From HK1 sp965215295 (GTDB taxonomy: Bacteria; Pseudomonadota; Gammaproteobacteria; HK1), in NCBI GenBank assembly GCA_965215295.1, contig OZ244045.1, forward strand, positions 1,860,001 through 1,924,000: a DNA stretch of 64,000 nucleotides, read 5' to 3'. Below the pieces are notes generated by a model that saw nothing but the letters and a program-made list of their open reading frames with translations, made no database searches and had not been told where the DNA came from. Numbering within the stretch: position 1 is the first letter of the stretch; each line of letters starts with the position of its first letter. Positions 43,324 through 51,008 of this stretch are shown here, one piece after another. The position numbers and the translations under genes were made by a program.

Positions 43324-45012
43324 TCACGTCCCGGCCGGACCGGCCTGGCCGAACCGTTCGCGCAGCTCGCGGCGCAGGATCTTTCCGACGTTGGTCTTCG
43401 GGAGCTCGCGCGCGAACTCGATGTACCGGGGACGCTTGTAGCCGGCGAGCTGCTCCTCGCAGTAGGCCCGCAACGACTCCTCGGTCAGCCCCGGCGAACG
43501 CTTCACCACGACGATCTTCACCGCCTCTCCACTGCGCTCGTCGGCCACGCCGATGGCGCCGACCTCCAGAACCTCGGGATGCATCGAGACGACCTCTTCG
43601 ACCTCGTTCGGGTACACGTTGAACCCGGACACCAGGATCATGTCCTTCTTGCGGTCGACGATGCGCACGAAGCCGCGCGCATCCATCTCCGCGATGTCGC
43701 CGGTGCGCAGCCACCCCTCCCCGTCGAGCACCGCGGCGGTCTCCTCGGGGCGGTTCCAGTACCCCCGCATGACCTGCGGGCCGCGAATGCAGAGCTCGCC
43801 CGGAGTATCGGCGGGCAGGACGGCCCCCGCCTCGTCGACCACCCGGCATTCGGTGCTCGCCATCGGCACCCCGACCGCGCCCGTGTAGTCCTCGAAGTGC
43901 AGCGGGTTCATGCACGCGCACGGCGACGTCTCCGTCAGCCCGTAGCCTTCGAGAAGCGCGACCCCGGTCATCTCCTTCCAACGCTGCGCCACCGCGCTCT
44001 GCACCGCCATCCCGCCGCCGACCGAGATGCGCATCGGCGAGAAGTCGAGCGCGTCGAAGCCGCCGGTGTTCATGAGCCCGTTGAACAGCGTGTTCACGCC
44101 GGTGATCGCGGTGAACCGCACGCCCTTGAGGGTCTTGACGAACCCCGGCATGTCGCGCGGGTTGGTGATCAATACGCTCAACGCACCGAACCGCATGTAG
44201 GTCAGGCAGTTCACCGCGAGCGCGAAGATGTGGTAGAGCGGCAACGCGGTGATGATCACCTCCTCCCCCTCGCGCGCGAAGGGCCGCAGGAACCCGTCCG
44301 CCTGGAAGATGTTGGCGACCATGTTGCGGTGGGTGAGCATCGCGCCCTTCGAGACCCCGGTGGTGCCTCCGGTGTACTGGAGGAACGCGAGGTCCTCGCC
44401 GGTCAGGTCCACCGCGCCGGCCGGTGTCCCGCGGCCCGACGCGAGGGCGTCCTTCCAGCGGACCGCGCCGTCGATCCGGAACGGGGGCACGAGCTTCTTG
44501 ACGTGCCGGACCACGAAGTTCACGAGCGCCGACTTCGGGAAGCCGAGCATGTCGCCGAGTCCGGTCACGACCACGTGCTCCACCCCGGTGTCGTCGATGC
44601 ACTCCTCGAGCACGTGTCCGAAGTTCTCGAGCACCACGATCGCACGCGCTCCGGAGTCGGAAAGCTGGTGGCGAAGCTCGCGCGCGGTGTACAGGGGGTT
44701 GGTGTTGACCACCACGAGGCCGGCGCGCAGCGCACCGAGGAGCGCGACCGGGTACTGCAGGACGTTGGGCATCATCAGGGCGATGCGTTCGCCCCTGGCG
44801 AGCCCGGACCTGGAGGCGAGGAACCCGGCAAAGTCCTTCGCGAGCCGGTCCAGCTCGGCGAAGGTGATGCGCACCCCCATGTTCTCGAACGCCGGGCGGT
44901 CCGGGAAACGCGCGATCGCCTCGTCGATCAGGGCGACGAGGGACGGGTAGGCGTCGGGGTCGATCTCGTGCGGCGTCCCCTCGGTGTAGCTGTCGAGCCA
45001 GATGCGTTCCAT
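43324..45012 (-). CDS. fadD: Long-chain fatty-acid-CoA ligase FadD (562 aa)
   Basis: The enzyme activates fatty acids to acyl-CoA using ATP at the inner membrane. The adenylate-forming motifs are complete: P-loop YTGGTTGVSKGA, EGYGLTETSP, RTGDIAEMD, and the C-terminal VGKILRREL with the catalytic Lys. FNVYPNEVEEVV matches the FadD signature. Length equals E. coli FadD. The ATG at 45012 is preceded by GGAGG and a six-base spacer; the GTG one codon earlier is less likely. It is 45 bp downstream of the FadB-type gene, forming a beta-oxidation operon with it and the thiolase. Confidence 0.93.
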   Translation of the reverse strand: MERIWLDSYTEGTPHEIDPDAYPSLVALIDEAIARFPDRPAFENMGVRITFAELDRLAKDFAGFLASRSGLARGERIALMMPNVLQYPVALLGALRAGLVVVNTNPLYTARELRHQLSDSGARAIVVLENFGHVLEECIDDTGVEHVVVTGLGDMLGFPKSALVNFVVRHVKKLVPPFRIDGAVRWKDALASGRGTPAGAVDLTGEDLAFLQYTGGTTGVSKGAMLTHRNMVANIFQADGFLRPFAREGEEVIITALPLYHIFALAVNCLTYMRFGALSVLITNPRDMPGFVKTLKGVRFTAITGVNTLFNGLMNTGGFDALDFSPMRISVGGGMAVQSAVAQRWKEMTGVALLEGYGLTETSPCACMNPLHFEDYTGAVGVPMASTECRVVDEAGAVLPADTPGELCIRGPQVMRGYWNRPEETAAVLDGEGWLRTGDIAEMDARGFVRIVDRKKDMILVSGFNVYPNEVEEVVSMHPEVLEVGAIGVADERSGEAVKIVVVKRSPGLTEESLRAYCEEQLAGYKRPRYIEFARELPKTNVGKILRRELRERFGQAGPAGT

Positions 45013-45057
45013 CACCCACCTCCCCCTGTTCGACAGGGACTGATATCCGTTACGTCC

Positions 45058-47544
45058 TCAATTGCGCAGCGGCTTTCCGGTTTCGAGCATGTGCGCGATC
45101 CGGGCCTGCGTCCCCTCGGTGCGCAGCAGCGCGAGCGCGGCCCGGCGTTCCAGCGCGAGCAGCTCGTCTTCCGTCACTTCGTCGGTCAGGTCCGTGTCCC
45201 CGCCGGTCAGCACCCCGGCGAGGGCATCGGCGACCACCACGTCGTGCGGCGTCGCCTTGCCGGTCCGTTCCAGATCCCCGATGGCGAGCGCCAGCGCCGC
45301 CTTCCCGGAGCGGCCGGGAAGACGGAACACCGGCGGCTCCGGGGGCGTGTAGCCGTCGCCCAGCGCATGGACCCTGTCGATCGCCTCCCCGAGAACGCGG
45401 TCGCGGTTCATCACGATGACGTCGCCGCGCCGGAGGATGCCGAGCTCCCGGGCCTCGGCGGCGGACTGCGACACCTTCGCGAGGCCCACCAGCTCGAATG
45501 CGCGGCTGATCGGCGGCATCGGCCCTCCCGGCGCCGGCCCCGCGACGCCCGGGCGCGAGAACCGCGCGAGCAGCTCCTTGCATCCGCCCCAGGCGGGGAT
45601 CAGGCCCACCCCCGCCTCGACGAGCCCGGTCCAGGTCTCCGCGTGGGCGACGATCGCGTCGCAGTGCAGCAGGATCTCGCACCCGCCCCCGAGCGCCATG
45701 CCGGCCGGCGCGCCGACCACCGGAAACGGGGCGTACTTCATCGCCTTGAACGCGCCCTGCCCGCGTTCGGCGACGGCTGCGAGCCGGTCCCATGCCCCGG
45801 CGCGGAAGGCGGCGACCGCCTCGCCGAGGTTCGCGCCGGCGGAGAAATGCTCCGCGTCATTGTGGATGACGAGTCCCGCGAACCGGCCCGGAACGAGCTC
45901 GATCGCCTCGGCGACGAGCTGCAGCACGGCCGAGTCGAACGTGTTCATCGTGGTGTGGAACTCCAGGCACGCGACGTCGCGGCCGACGTCCCACAGGCTC
46001 GCCGAGCCGTTCCCGATCACGCGCTCGCGGCCCCGCTTCGCATCGCCGAGGCGCATGGCCCCCCGCGCAACGGTGACGGGCGCGTAGCCTCCGGCGGCAT
46101 CCATCCGTTCGAGGCGGCCGCCGGCCTGGCGGTAGAACCCGCCCTCGCGCGCCGCCGCCAGCATCCGCGGAACCGGCCGGGCCTCACCGCTCAGCCGGTC
46201 GGCGAGCCAGCCGGCGCCCAGCCGGTCCGCCATCCGGAACGGACCCGCCTGCCAGTTGTAGCCGAGGCGCATCGCGGTATCGACGTCGGCAACGTCGTCG
46301 GAGATCTCGGGCACGAGGGCGGCCGCATAGGCGATCACCGACGAGAGCACCCGCCACGCATACCGCCCCTCCGCGCTGTCGTGTTCCAGCAGGGCGCGCG
46401 GCCCCCCGGACTTCGCGGCCTCGACGCAGGCGAGGCGGACCCGTTCGGAGCGGCGGTACTCCCCCGTGGCGAGGTCGATCGACTCCTTGATCCGCGCGGC
46501 GCCTTCGCGCCGCAGCCGGTAGAACCCGCCCTTGCCCTTCCGGCCGGTGTAGCCGTGCGCGATCATGCGCCGGATCGGTTCGGGCATCTCCATGTAGCCG
46601 CGCAGCGCGTCGTCGGGCGGGAGCAGCGAGTCCATGCTCGCGATGACGTGCGGCATGAGGTCGAGGCCCACGAGGTCCACGAGCCCGAAGACGCCGGTCC
46701 TGGGGATCCCGAGCGCCGGCCCGAACGCCGCGTCGGCCTGCTCGACGCCGAGGCCCGCCCGCATCGCCTCGACCACCGCGCACTGGAGCCAGTACACCCC
46801 GATGCGGTTGGCGATGAACCCCGGCGTGTCCTTGCACTCCACCACCCCCTTGCCGAGCCGCCGGTCCGCGAACTCCCGGAGCCGCTCGACGAGGCCCGGC
46901 CGGGTCTCCGGCCCGCGCACGATCTCGAGCAGCCGCATGTACCGCGGCGGGTTGAAGAAGTGGGTGATGGCGAAGTCCCGCCGCAATCCCTCCGGAGCGC
47001 CCTCCACCAGCCGGGCGAGGGGAATGGTCGAGGTGTTCGAGGAGACGATGGCGCCGGGCCTGCGCACCGCGTCGAGCCGGGCGTAGAGGTCGCGCTTCAC
47101 GTCGAGGCGTTCGACGACCGCTTCGACGATCCAGTCGGCCTCCCCGGCCCGCGCCAGGTCGTCGTCGATGTTGCCGACGTCGATGCGGCGCGCCGCCCCG
47201 CGGTGCATGAAGGCCGGCGGACGTGATTTCGAGAGGCGCTCGACCGCGCCGCGGGCGACGGCGGAACGGTCCGCGCCCTCCTCCGCGGCGACGTCGAGCA
47301 GGAGGACGCTCGCCGCCGCGTTCGCGAGCTGGGCGGCGATCCCCCCGCCCATGACTCCGGAGCCGATGACCGCGACCCGTTCGATCGCCCCCCGGTCCGC
47401 GGCCGGGTCCGCGTTCACGCCCACGCCAGGCGCCTCCCGGTCCACGGCCGGGTCCGCGTTCACGCCCGCGCCGGGCGCCTCCCGGTCCGCGGCCGGGCCC
47501 GCGTTCACGCCCGCGCCGGGCGCCCCGTCCGCCTCCGCATTCAA
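45058..47544 (-). CDS. 3-hydroxyacyl-CoA dehydrogenase / enoyl-CoA hydratase, FadN/FadB type (828 aa)
   Basis: This bifunctional beta-oxidation enzyme has the dehydrogenase first. The Rossmann motif GSGVMGGGIA lies near residue 60; SSNTSTIPL, HFFNPPRYMRLLE and KDTPGFIANR are hallmarks of 3-hydroxyacyl-CoA dehydrogenase. The C-terminal half is an enoyl-CoA hydratase-like domain (FSAGANLGE, GGGCEILLHCD). This order matches FadN/YusL rather than FadB. The start is the TTG at 47544 overlapping the thiolase stop codon, with GGAGG seven bases upstream. The first 45 residues are three 16-residue repeats (PGAGVNADPAADREA) not part of the family, so an internal GTG start is possible. It forms an operon with the thiolase and FadD. 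Confidence 0.88.
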   Translation of the reverse strand: MNAEADGAPGAGVNAGPAADREAPGAGVNADPAVDREAPGVGVNADPAADRGAIERVAVIGSGVMGGGIAAQLANAAASVLLLDVAAEEGADRSAVARGAVERLSKSRPPAFMHRGAARRIDVGNIDDDLARAGEADWIVEAVVERLDVKRDLYARLDAVRRPGAIVSSNTSTIPLARLVEGAPEGLRRDFAITHFFNPPRYMRLLEIVRGPETRPGLVERLREFADRRLGKGVVECKDTPGFIANRIGVYWLQCAVVEAMRAGLGVEQADAAFGPALGIPRTGVFGLVDLVGLDLMPHVIASMDSLLPPDDALRGYMEMPEPIRRMIAHGYTGRKGKGGFYRLRREGAARIKESIDLATGEYRRSERVRLACVEAAKSGGPRALLEHDSAEGRYAWRVLSSVIAYAAALVPEISDDVADVDTAMRLGYNWQAGPFRMADRLGAGWLADRLSGEARPVPRMLAAAREGGFYRQAGGRLERMDAAGGYAPVTVARGAMRLGDAKRGRERVIGNGSASLWDVGRDVACLEFHTTMNTFDSAVLQLVAEAIELVPGRFAGLVIHNDAEHFSAGANLGEAVAAFRAGAWDRLAAVAERGQGAFKAMKYAPFPVVGAPAGMALGGGCEILLHCDAIVAHAETWTGLVEAGVGLIPAWGGCKELLARFSRPGVAGPAPGGPMPPISRAFELVGLAKVSQSAAEARELGILRRGDVIVMNRDRVLGEAIDRVHALGDGYTPPEPPVFRLPGRSGKAALALAIGDLERTGKATPHDVVVADALAGVLTGGDTDLTDEVTEDELLALERRAALALLRTEGTQARIAHMLETGKPLRN
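47388..47529 (-). repeat. In-frame 48-bp array at the FadB-type N-terminus
   Basis: Three 48-bp units encode PGAGVNADPAADREA-type repeats just upstream of the Rossmann fold. Each unit contains an in-frame GTG, so each could also serve as a start. Confidence 0.88.
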
Positions 47545-48683
47545 CCCACCGCCTCCAGGACGGTCGCGATCCCCTGCCCGCCGCCGATGCACTGGGTCGC
47601 CAGCGCATACCTGCCGCCCTCGCGCGCGAGCAGCGCCGCCGCCTTGCCGGTGATGCGCGCACCGGTCGCCCCGAGCGGATGGCCGAGGGCGATCGCGCCG
47701 CCGTCGATGTTCACCTTCCCGTGGTCGAGCCCGAGGTCGCGCATGCAGGCGACGGCCTGCGCCGCGAACGCCTCGTTGAGCTCGACGACGTCCACGTCGG
47801 CGGCGTCGATCCCGGCCCGCTCCAGCGCCTTGCGCGACGCCCCGACCGGCCCGATCCCCATGATCTCGGGGGCGCAGCCGGACACCGCGACGCTCTTCAC
47901 CCGGGCGAGCGGCTCGAGTCCGTGCCCGGCCGCGTAGGCTTCGCTGCACACGACGACCGCCGCCGCGCCGTCGGTGAGCGGGGACGAGGTGCCCGCGGTG
48001 ACGGTCCCGTCCTCGAGGAACGCGGGCGCCAGGTCCGCCAGCCCTTCGAGGGTCGTCTCCTCGCGGATGCAGCCGTCGCGGTCGACGCGCGCGCCGCCGG
48101 CCTCGACCGGGACGATCTCGGCGTCGAGGCGCCCGTCGGCGCGGGCCGCGGCGGCGCGCCGCTGGCTCTCCAGCGCGAACGCCTCCTGCTCCGGGCGGGT
48201 GATCCGGTAGCGCTCCGCGACGTTCTCCGCGGTCTGGCCCATGCTCATGTACGCGGCGGGGAACGACTCGTGCAGCGCCGGGTTGGGGAGCGGGTTGTAC
48301 CCGCCCATCGGCACCCGCGACATCGACTCGACCCCCGCGCAGACGAACGCCTCGCCCGCGTTCATCCGGATCGCTCCGGACGCCATGTGGACCGACTGCA
48401 TCGACGATCCGCAGAAACGGTTGACGGTGGCGCCCGCCACCGAGAGCGGCAGCAGTCCGGTGAGCATTCCGACGAGGCGGGCGACGTTGAACCCCTGCTC
48501 GCCCTCGGGGAACGCGCAGCCGACGACGAGGTCCTCGATGTCGTCGGGGTCGAGCCCGGCGCGCTCGACGACGCCGCGCACCACCTGCGCCGCGAGGTCG
48601 TCGGGACGGAGCTTCACGAGCGCGCCCTTGCGCGCGGGGGTGAACGGAGAGCGGCCGTAGGCCGCGATCACCGGATCGTTCAT
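47541..48683 (-). CDS. fadA: Acetyl-CoA C-acyltransferase (thiolase, FadA type) (380 aa)
   Basis: This is a thiolase of beta-oxidation, cleaving 3-ketoacyl-CoA. The active-site Cys91 is in NRFCGSSMQS, His335 in LGHPLGATGAR, and the second Cys365 in TQCIGGGQG. VELNEAFAAQ is also present. Length is standard. The gene starts at ATG 48683 and ends overlapping the TTG start of the FadB-type gene, so the thiolase is first in the operon. It is divergent from the DddP-like gene. Confidence 0.93.
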   Translation of the reverse strand: MNDPVIAAYGRSPFTPARKGALVKLRPDDLAAQVVRGVVERAGLDPDDIEDLVVGCAFPEGEQGFNVARLVGMLTGLLPLSVAGATVNRFCGSSMQSVHMASGAIRMNAGEAFVCAGVESMSRVPMGGYNPLPNPALHESFPAAYMSMGQTAENVAERYRITRPEQEAFALESQRRAAAARADGRLDAEIVPVEAGGARVDRDGCIREETTLEGLADLAPAFLEDGTVTAGTSSPLTDGAAAVVVCSEAYAAGHGLEPLARVKSVAVSGCAPEIMGIGPVGASRKALERAGIDAADVDVVELNEAFAAQAVACMRDLGLDHGKVNIDGGAIALGHPLGATGARITGKAAALLAREGGRYALATQCIGGGQGIATVLEAVG

Positions 48684-48938
48684 GGCTGGTGTTCCCTCGA
48701 TTGTGCGTCTGTGCGGGGGCCGGACGCCGCCGGCCGCACCCGCGCGGCGGATCGTCCCCCGACCTCTGTCCGGTACGTCGAACAGGCGTCAAGATACGCC
48801 AAAGAAGCGGTGCGGTGTAGGCACGGGCGTCCCGGCGGCGGCGCCGGCGCGGTCGGTGCGGCTGGCACGGCCGGGAACCCGCCGCGCCGGGCATGGCGCA
48901 TCCGCGCGGACGACAACGCCTCCCAAGGAGTCCGGACG

Positions 48939-50138
48939 GTGAACGACCACCCCCGCATCGATTCCATCGACGAGCACGCGGTTCGTGCGTTCCGCGCGGA
49001 CCGCATTCGCCGGGAGCTTCGCCGCCAGGACCGCGAGGCGGTGCTGGTGGTCGATCCGATCAACCTTCGCTACGCCACCGGCACGCGCAACATGCAGGTG
49101 TGGACAATGCACAACATCGTCCGTTACGCCCTGGTCTTCGCGCATGGCCCCACGGTGCTGTTCGACCTCGCGACCGGCCGCCGTCCGGACCCCGGGCCGG
49201 AGATCGTGAGCGAGGTCCGGACCTCGATCCCCTTCGACTACATGCTGGTCGCCGGCAACGCGGAGGCCATGGCGCTCCGCTGGGCGTCGCAGATCCGCGA
49301 GACGCTGCGGGAGCACGGGTGCGCCGTGGACATCCTCGCCGTCGATCGGGCCGACACCGCGATGGTCCGGTCGCTGGAGGCGCTGGGGGTGCGGGTGGTC
49401 GACGGGAAGGCGGTCCTGGAACATGCGAGGGCCATCAAGTCGGCGGAGGAGGTCCGGGCGCTCCGGGCGTCGCTCGCCACCTGCGAGCGCAGCGTTCGCT
49501 CCCTGTACGAGTTCGCGGTCCCGGGAACGACGGAGTCCGAGGCCTTCGGCCATCTCGTCGGCCGGAGCCTCGCCCTCGGCGGCGAGTATCCGGAGACCCG
49601 GCTGCTCGCCTGCGGTCCACGCACCAACCCGTGGTTCCAGGAAGCCTCCGATCGCGTCATGCGGGCCGGCGAGCTCCTCTCGTTCGACACCGACCTGATC
49701 GGCCCCATGGGGTTCTACAACGACATCTCGCGGAGCTGGGTGATCGGCGAGCGCCGTCCGACCCGCGCGCAGGCCACCCTGCTCGACGTCTCCAGGGAGC
49801 AGATCGCCCACAACGTCGACCTGCTCCGCCCCGGCACGTCGTTCGTGGAGTTCGCGTCCCGGGCATTCCGCCTGCCCCGCCCCTGCCTCCCCAACCGCTA
49901 CGCCGACCTGGTCCACGGATGCGGACTGGGAGTGGAGTACCCGTTCGTCCTCTACCCCGAGGACGCGGGCCAGGGGATGTACGACGGCCACTTCGAAGCG
50001 GACATGGTCGTCTGCGTCGAGAGCTACGTGGGCGCGCTCGACGGGCCGGAAGGCGTCAAGCTGGAGCAGCCGGTGCTGATCACCGGCGATGGTCCGCAAG
50101 TATTGAGCACGCTGCCGCTCGATGCGGCCGATTTCTGA
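48939..50138 (+). CDS. DddP-like M24-family metalloprotein (399 aa)
   Basis: The closest family I recognise is DddP, the peptidase-like DMSP lyase, through RYATGTRNMQVW, ETRLLACGPRTNPWFQ, SFDTDLIG and NDISRSW. All six expected metal ligands are present: Asp250, Asp252, Asp262, His326, Glu361 and Glu376, with spacing identical to the DddP ligands 295/297/307/371/406/421. The residue matching DddP's catalytic Asp377 is Val332, however (HGCGLGV), and about 45 N-terminal residues are missing. It is therefore more likely an M24 peptidase-like enzyme of other specificity than a DMSP lyase. The GTG start has AAGGAG eight bases upstream. Confidence 0.82.
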   Translation: MNDHPRIDSIDEHAVRAFRADRIRRELRRQDREAVLVVDPINLRYATGTRNMQVWTMHNIVRYALVFAHGPTVLFDLATGRRPDPGPEIVSEVRTSIPFDYMLVAGNAEAMALRWASQIRETLREHGCAVDILAVDRADTAMVRSLEALGVRVVDGKAVLEHARAIKSAEEVRALRASLATCERSVRSLYEFAVPGTTESEAFGHLVGRSLALGGEYPETRLLACGPRTNPWFQEASDRVMRAGELLSFDTDLIGPMGFYNDISRSWVIGERRPTRAQATLLDVSREQIAHNVDLLRPGTSFVEFASRAFRLPRPCLPNRYADLVHGCGLGVEYPFVLYPEDAGQGMYDGHFEADMVVCVESYVGALDGPEGVKLEQPVLITGDGPQVLSTLPLDAADF

Positions 50139-50258
50139 ACGGCGCAAACCCCACGGGGCAAACCCCGCACCACGGGCAGGCGCGGCGAGGACCGGCGGGC
50201 GGACCCCGTCGCCGCCATCGACGCTCCCGAACGGTGGTTCCCTCGCCTTGCGTGGCCG

Positions 50259-51008
50259 TCATCCGGGGACTCCGAGCCGGTGCGCGAGCTGGCGCCAGAG
50301 CTGCTCGAAGGCGCGGGCCGCCGCGCTCGCCGGTGCGAACGCGGTCACCGGCAGCCGCCGGGGGGCCATCTGCTCGACCTCGGTCGCGTAGGGGATGAAG
50401 ATCTTCGAACACTCCGGCGTGCGGTTCGCGAACTCCACCATGGTCTCGCGATGCAGCCGCCGGCGCCGGTCGGCCATGGAGAAGAACGGAACGATTGCGG
50501 CATCGAGCTTCCGCGCCCTCGCGTGGGCGAGGAGTTGCTCGCAGGTGCGGAGCGACAGCGTGGTGGGGATGGTGGGAACGAGCACCAGGTCGCTCGCCCG
50601 CATCACCGCGTCGGAGACCAGCGACGCTCCGGGGGCGCAGTCGACGAACACCAGGTCGTAGTCGTCGCGCAGCGGCCGGAGCAGGCGCCGGAGCCGGGCG
50701 AGCGGATTGCGCAGCTCGGCGAGCGCCAGCACCAGGTCGCGCAGCGAGAGATCGGCGGGGACCACGTCGAGCCCCGCGAAGTCCGTGGCCTTGATCGCCT
50801 CGGCCAGCCGGTTCTTGCGTTTGAGGAGCCGCCTGGAGCCGCCGGCGAGCTTCGGCCGGATGCGCAGGCAGAAGCTCGTGGCGCCCTGCGGGTCCAGGTC
50901 CCAGAGCAGCGTCCTCGCGCCGCCGCGCGCGGCGAGATGGGCGAGGTTCACGGCCGCCGCGGTCTTCCCGACCCCGCCCTTGATGCTGAACAGGGCGACG
51001 GTCTTCAC
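50259..51008 (-). CDS. ParA/MinD-family ATPase (249 aa)
   Basis: This is a deviant Walker A ATPase: KGGVGKTAAAVN at residues 10-21, WDLDPQG near 36-42 and VDCAPGASL mid-protein. The C-terminal part contains EQMAPRRLPVTAFAP, as in orphan ParA proteins found with metabolic or storage genes. No ParB or parS-like sequence is nearby, so it is probably not the chromosome segregation ParA. The GTG start at 51008 overlaps the stop of the CHAD gene (GTGA), a translational coupling that suggests the two proteins act together, for instance in positioning polyphosphate bodies. That role is inference. Confidence 0.88.
   Translation of the reverse strand: MKTVALFSIKGGVGKTAAAVNLAHLAARGGARTLLWDLDPQGATSFCLRIRPKLAGGSRRLLKRKNRLAEAIKATDFAGLDVVPADLSLRDLVLALAELRNPLARLRRLLRPLRDDYDLVFVDCAPGASLVSDAVMRASDLVLVPTIPTTLSLRTCEQLLAHARARKLDAAIVPFFSMADRRRRLHRETMVEFANRTPECSKIFIPYATEVEQMAPRRLPVTAFAPASAAARAFEQLWRQLAHRLGVPG

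Noticed and set aside
43579..47226. Plus-strand open frame of about 1,200 codons opposite fadD and the FadB-type gene
   Set aside because: The minus strand carries complete enzyme motifs. The plus frame is compositionally typical of an antisense shadow.
48939..50138. Naming the protein DMSP lyase DddP
   Set aside because: The metal site is conserved, but the catalytic Asp is replaced by Val and the N-terminus is shorter.
50259..51008. Chromosome or plasmid partition locus (parAB, parS)
   Set aside because: No ParB gene or parS-like palindromes adjoin; coupling is to a CHAD gene.
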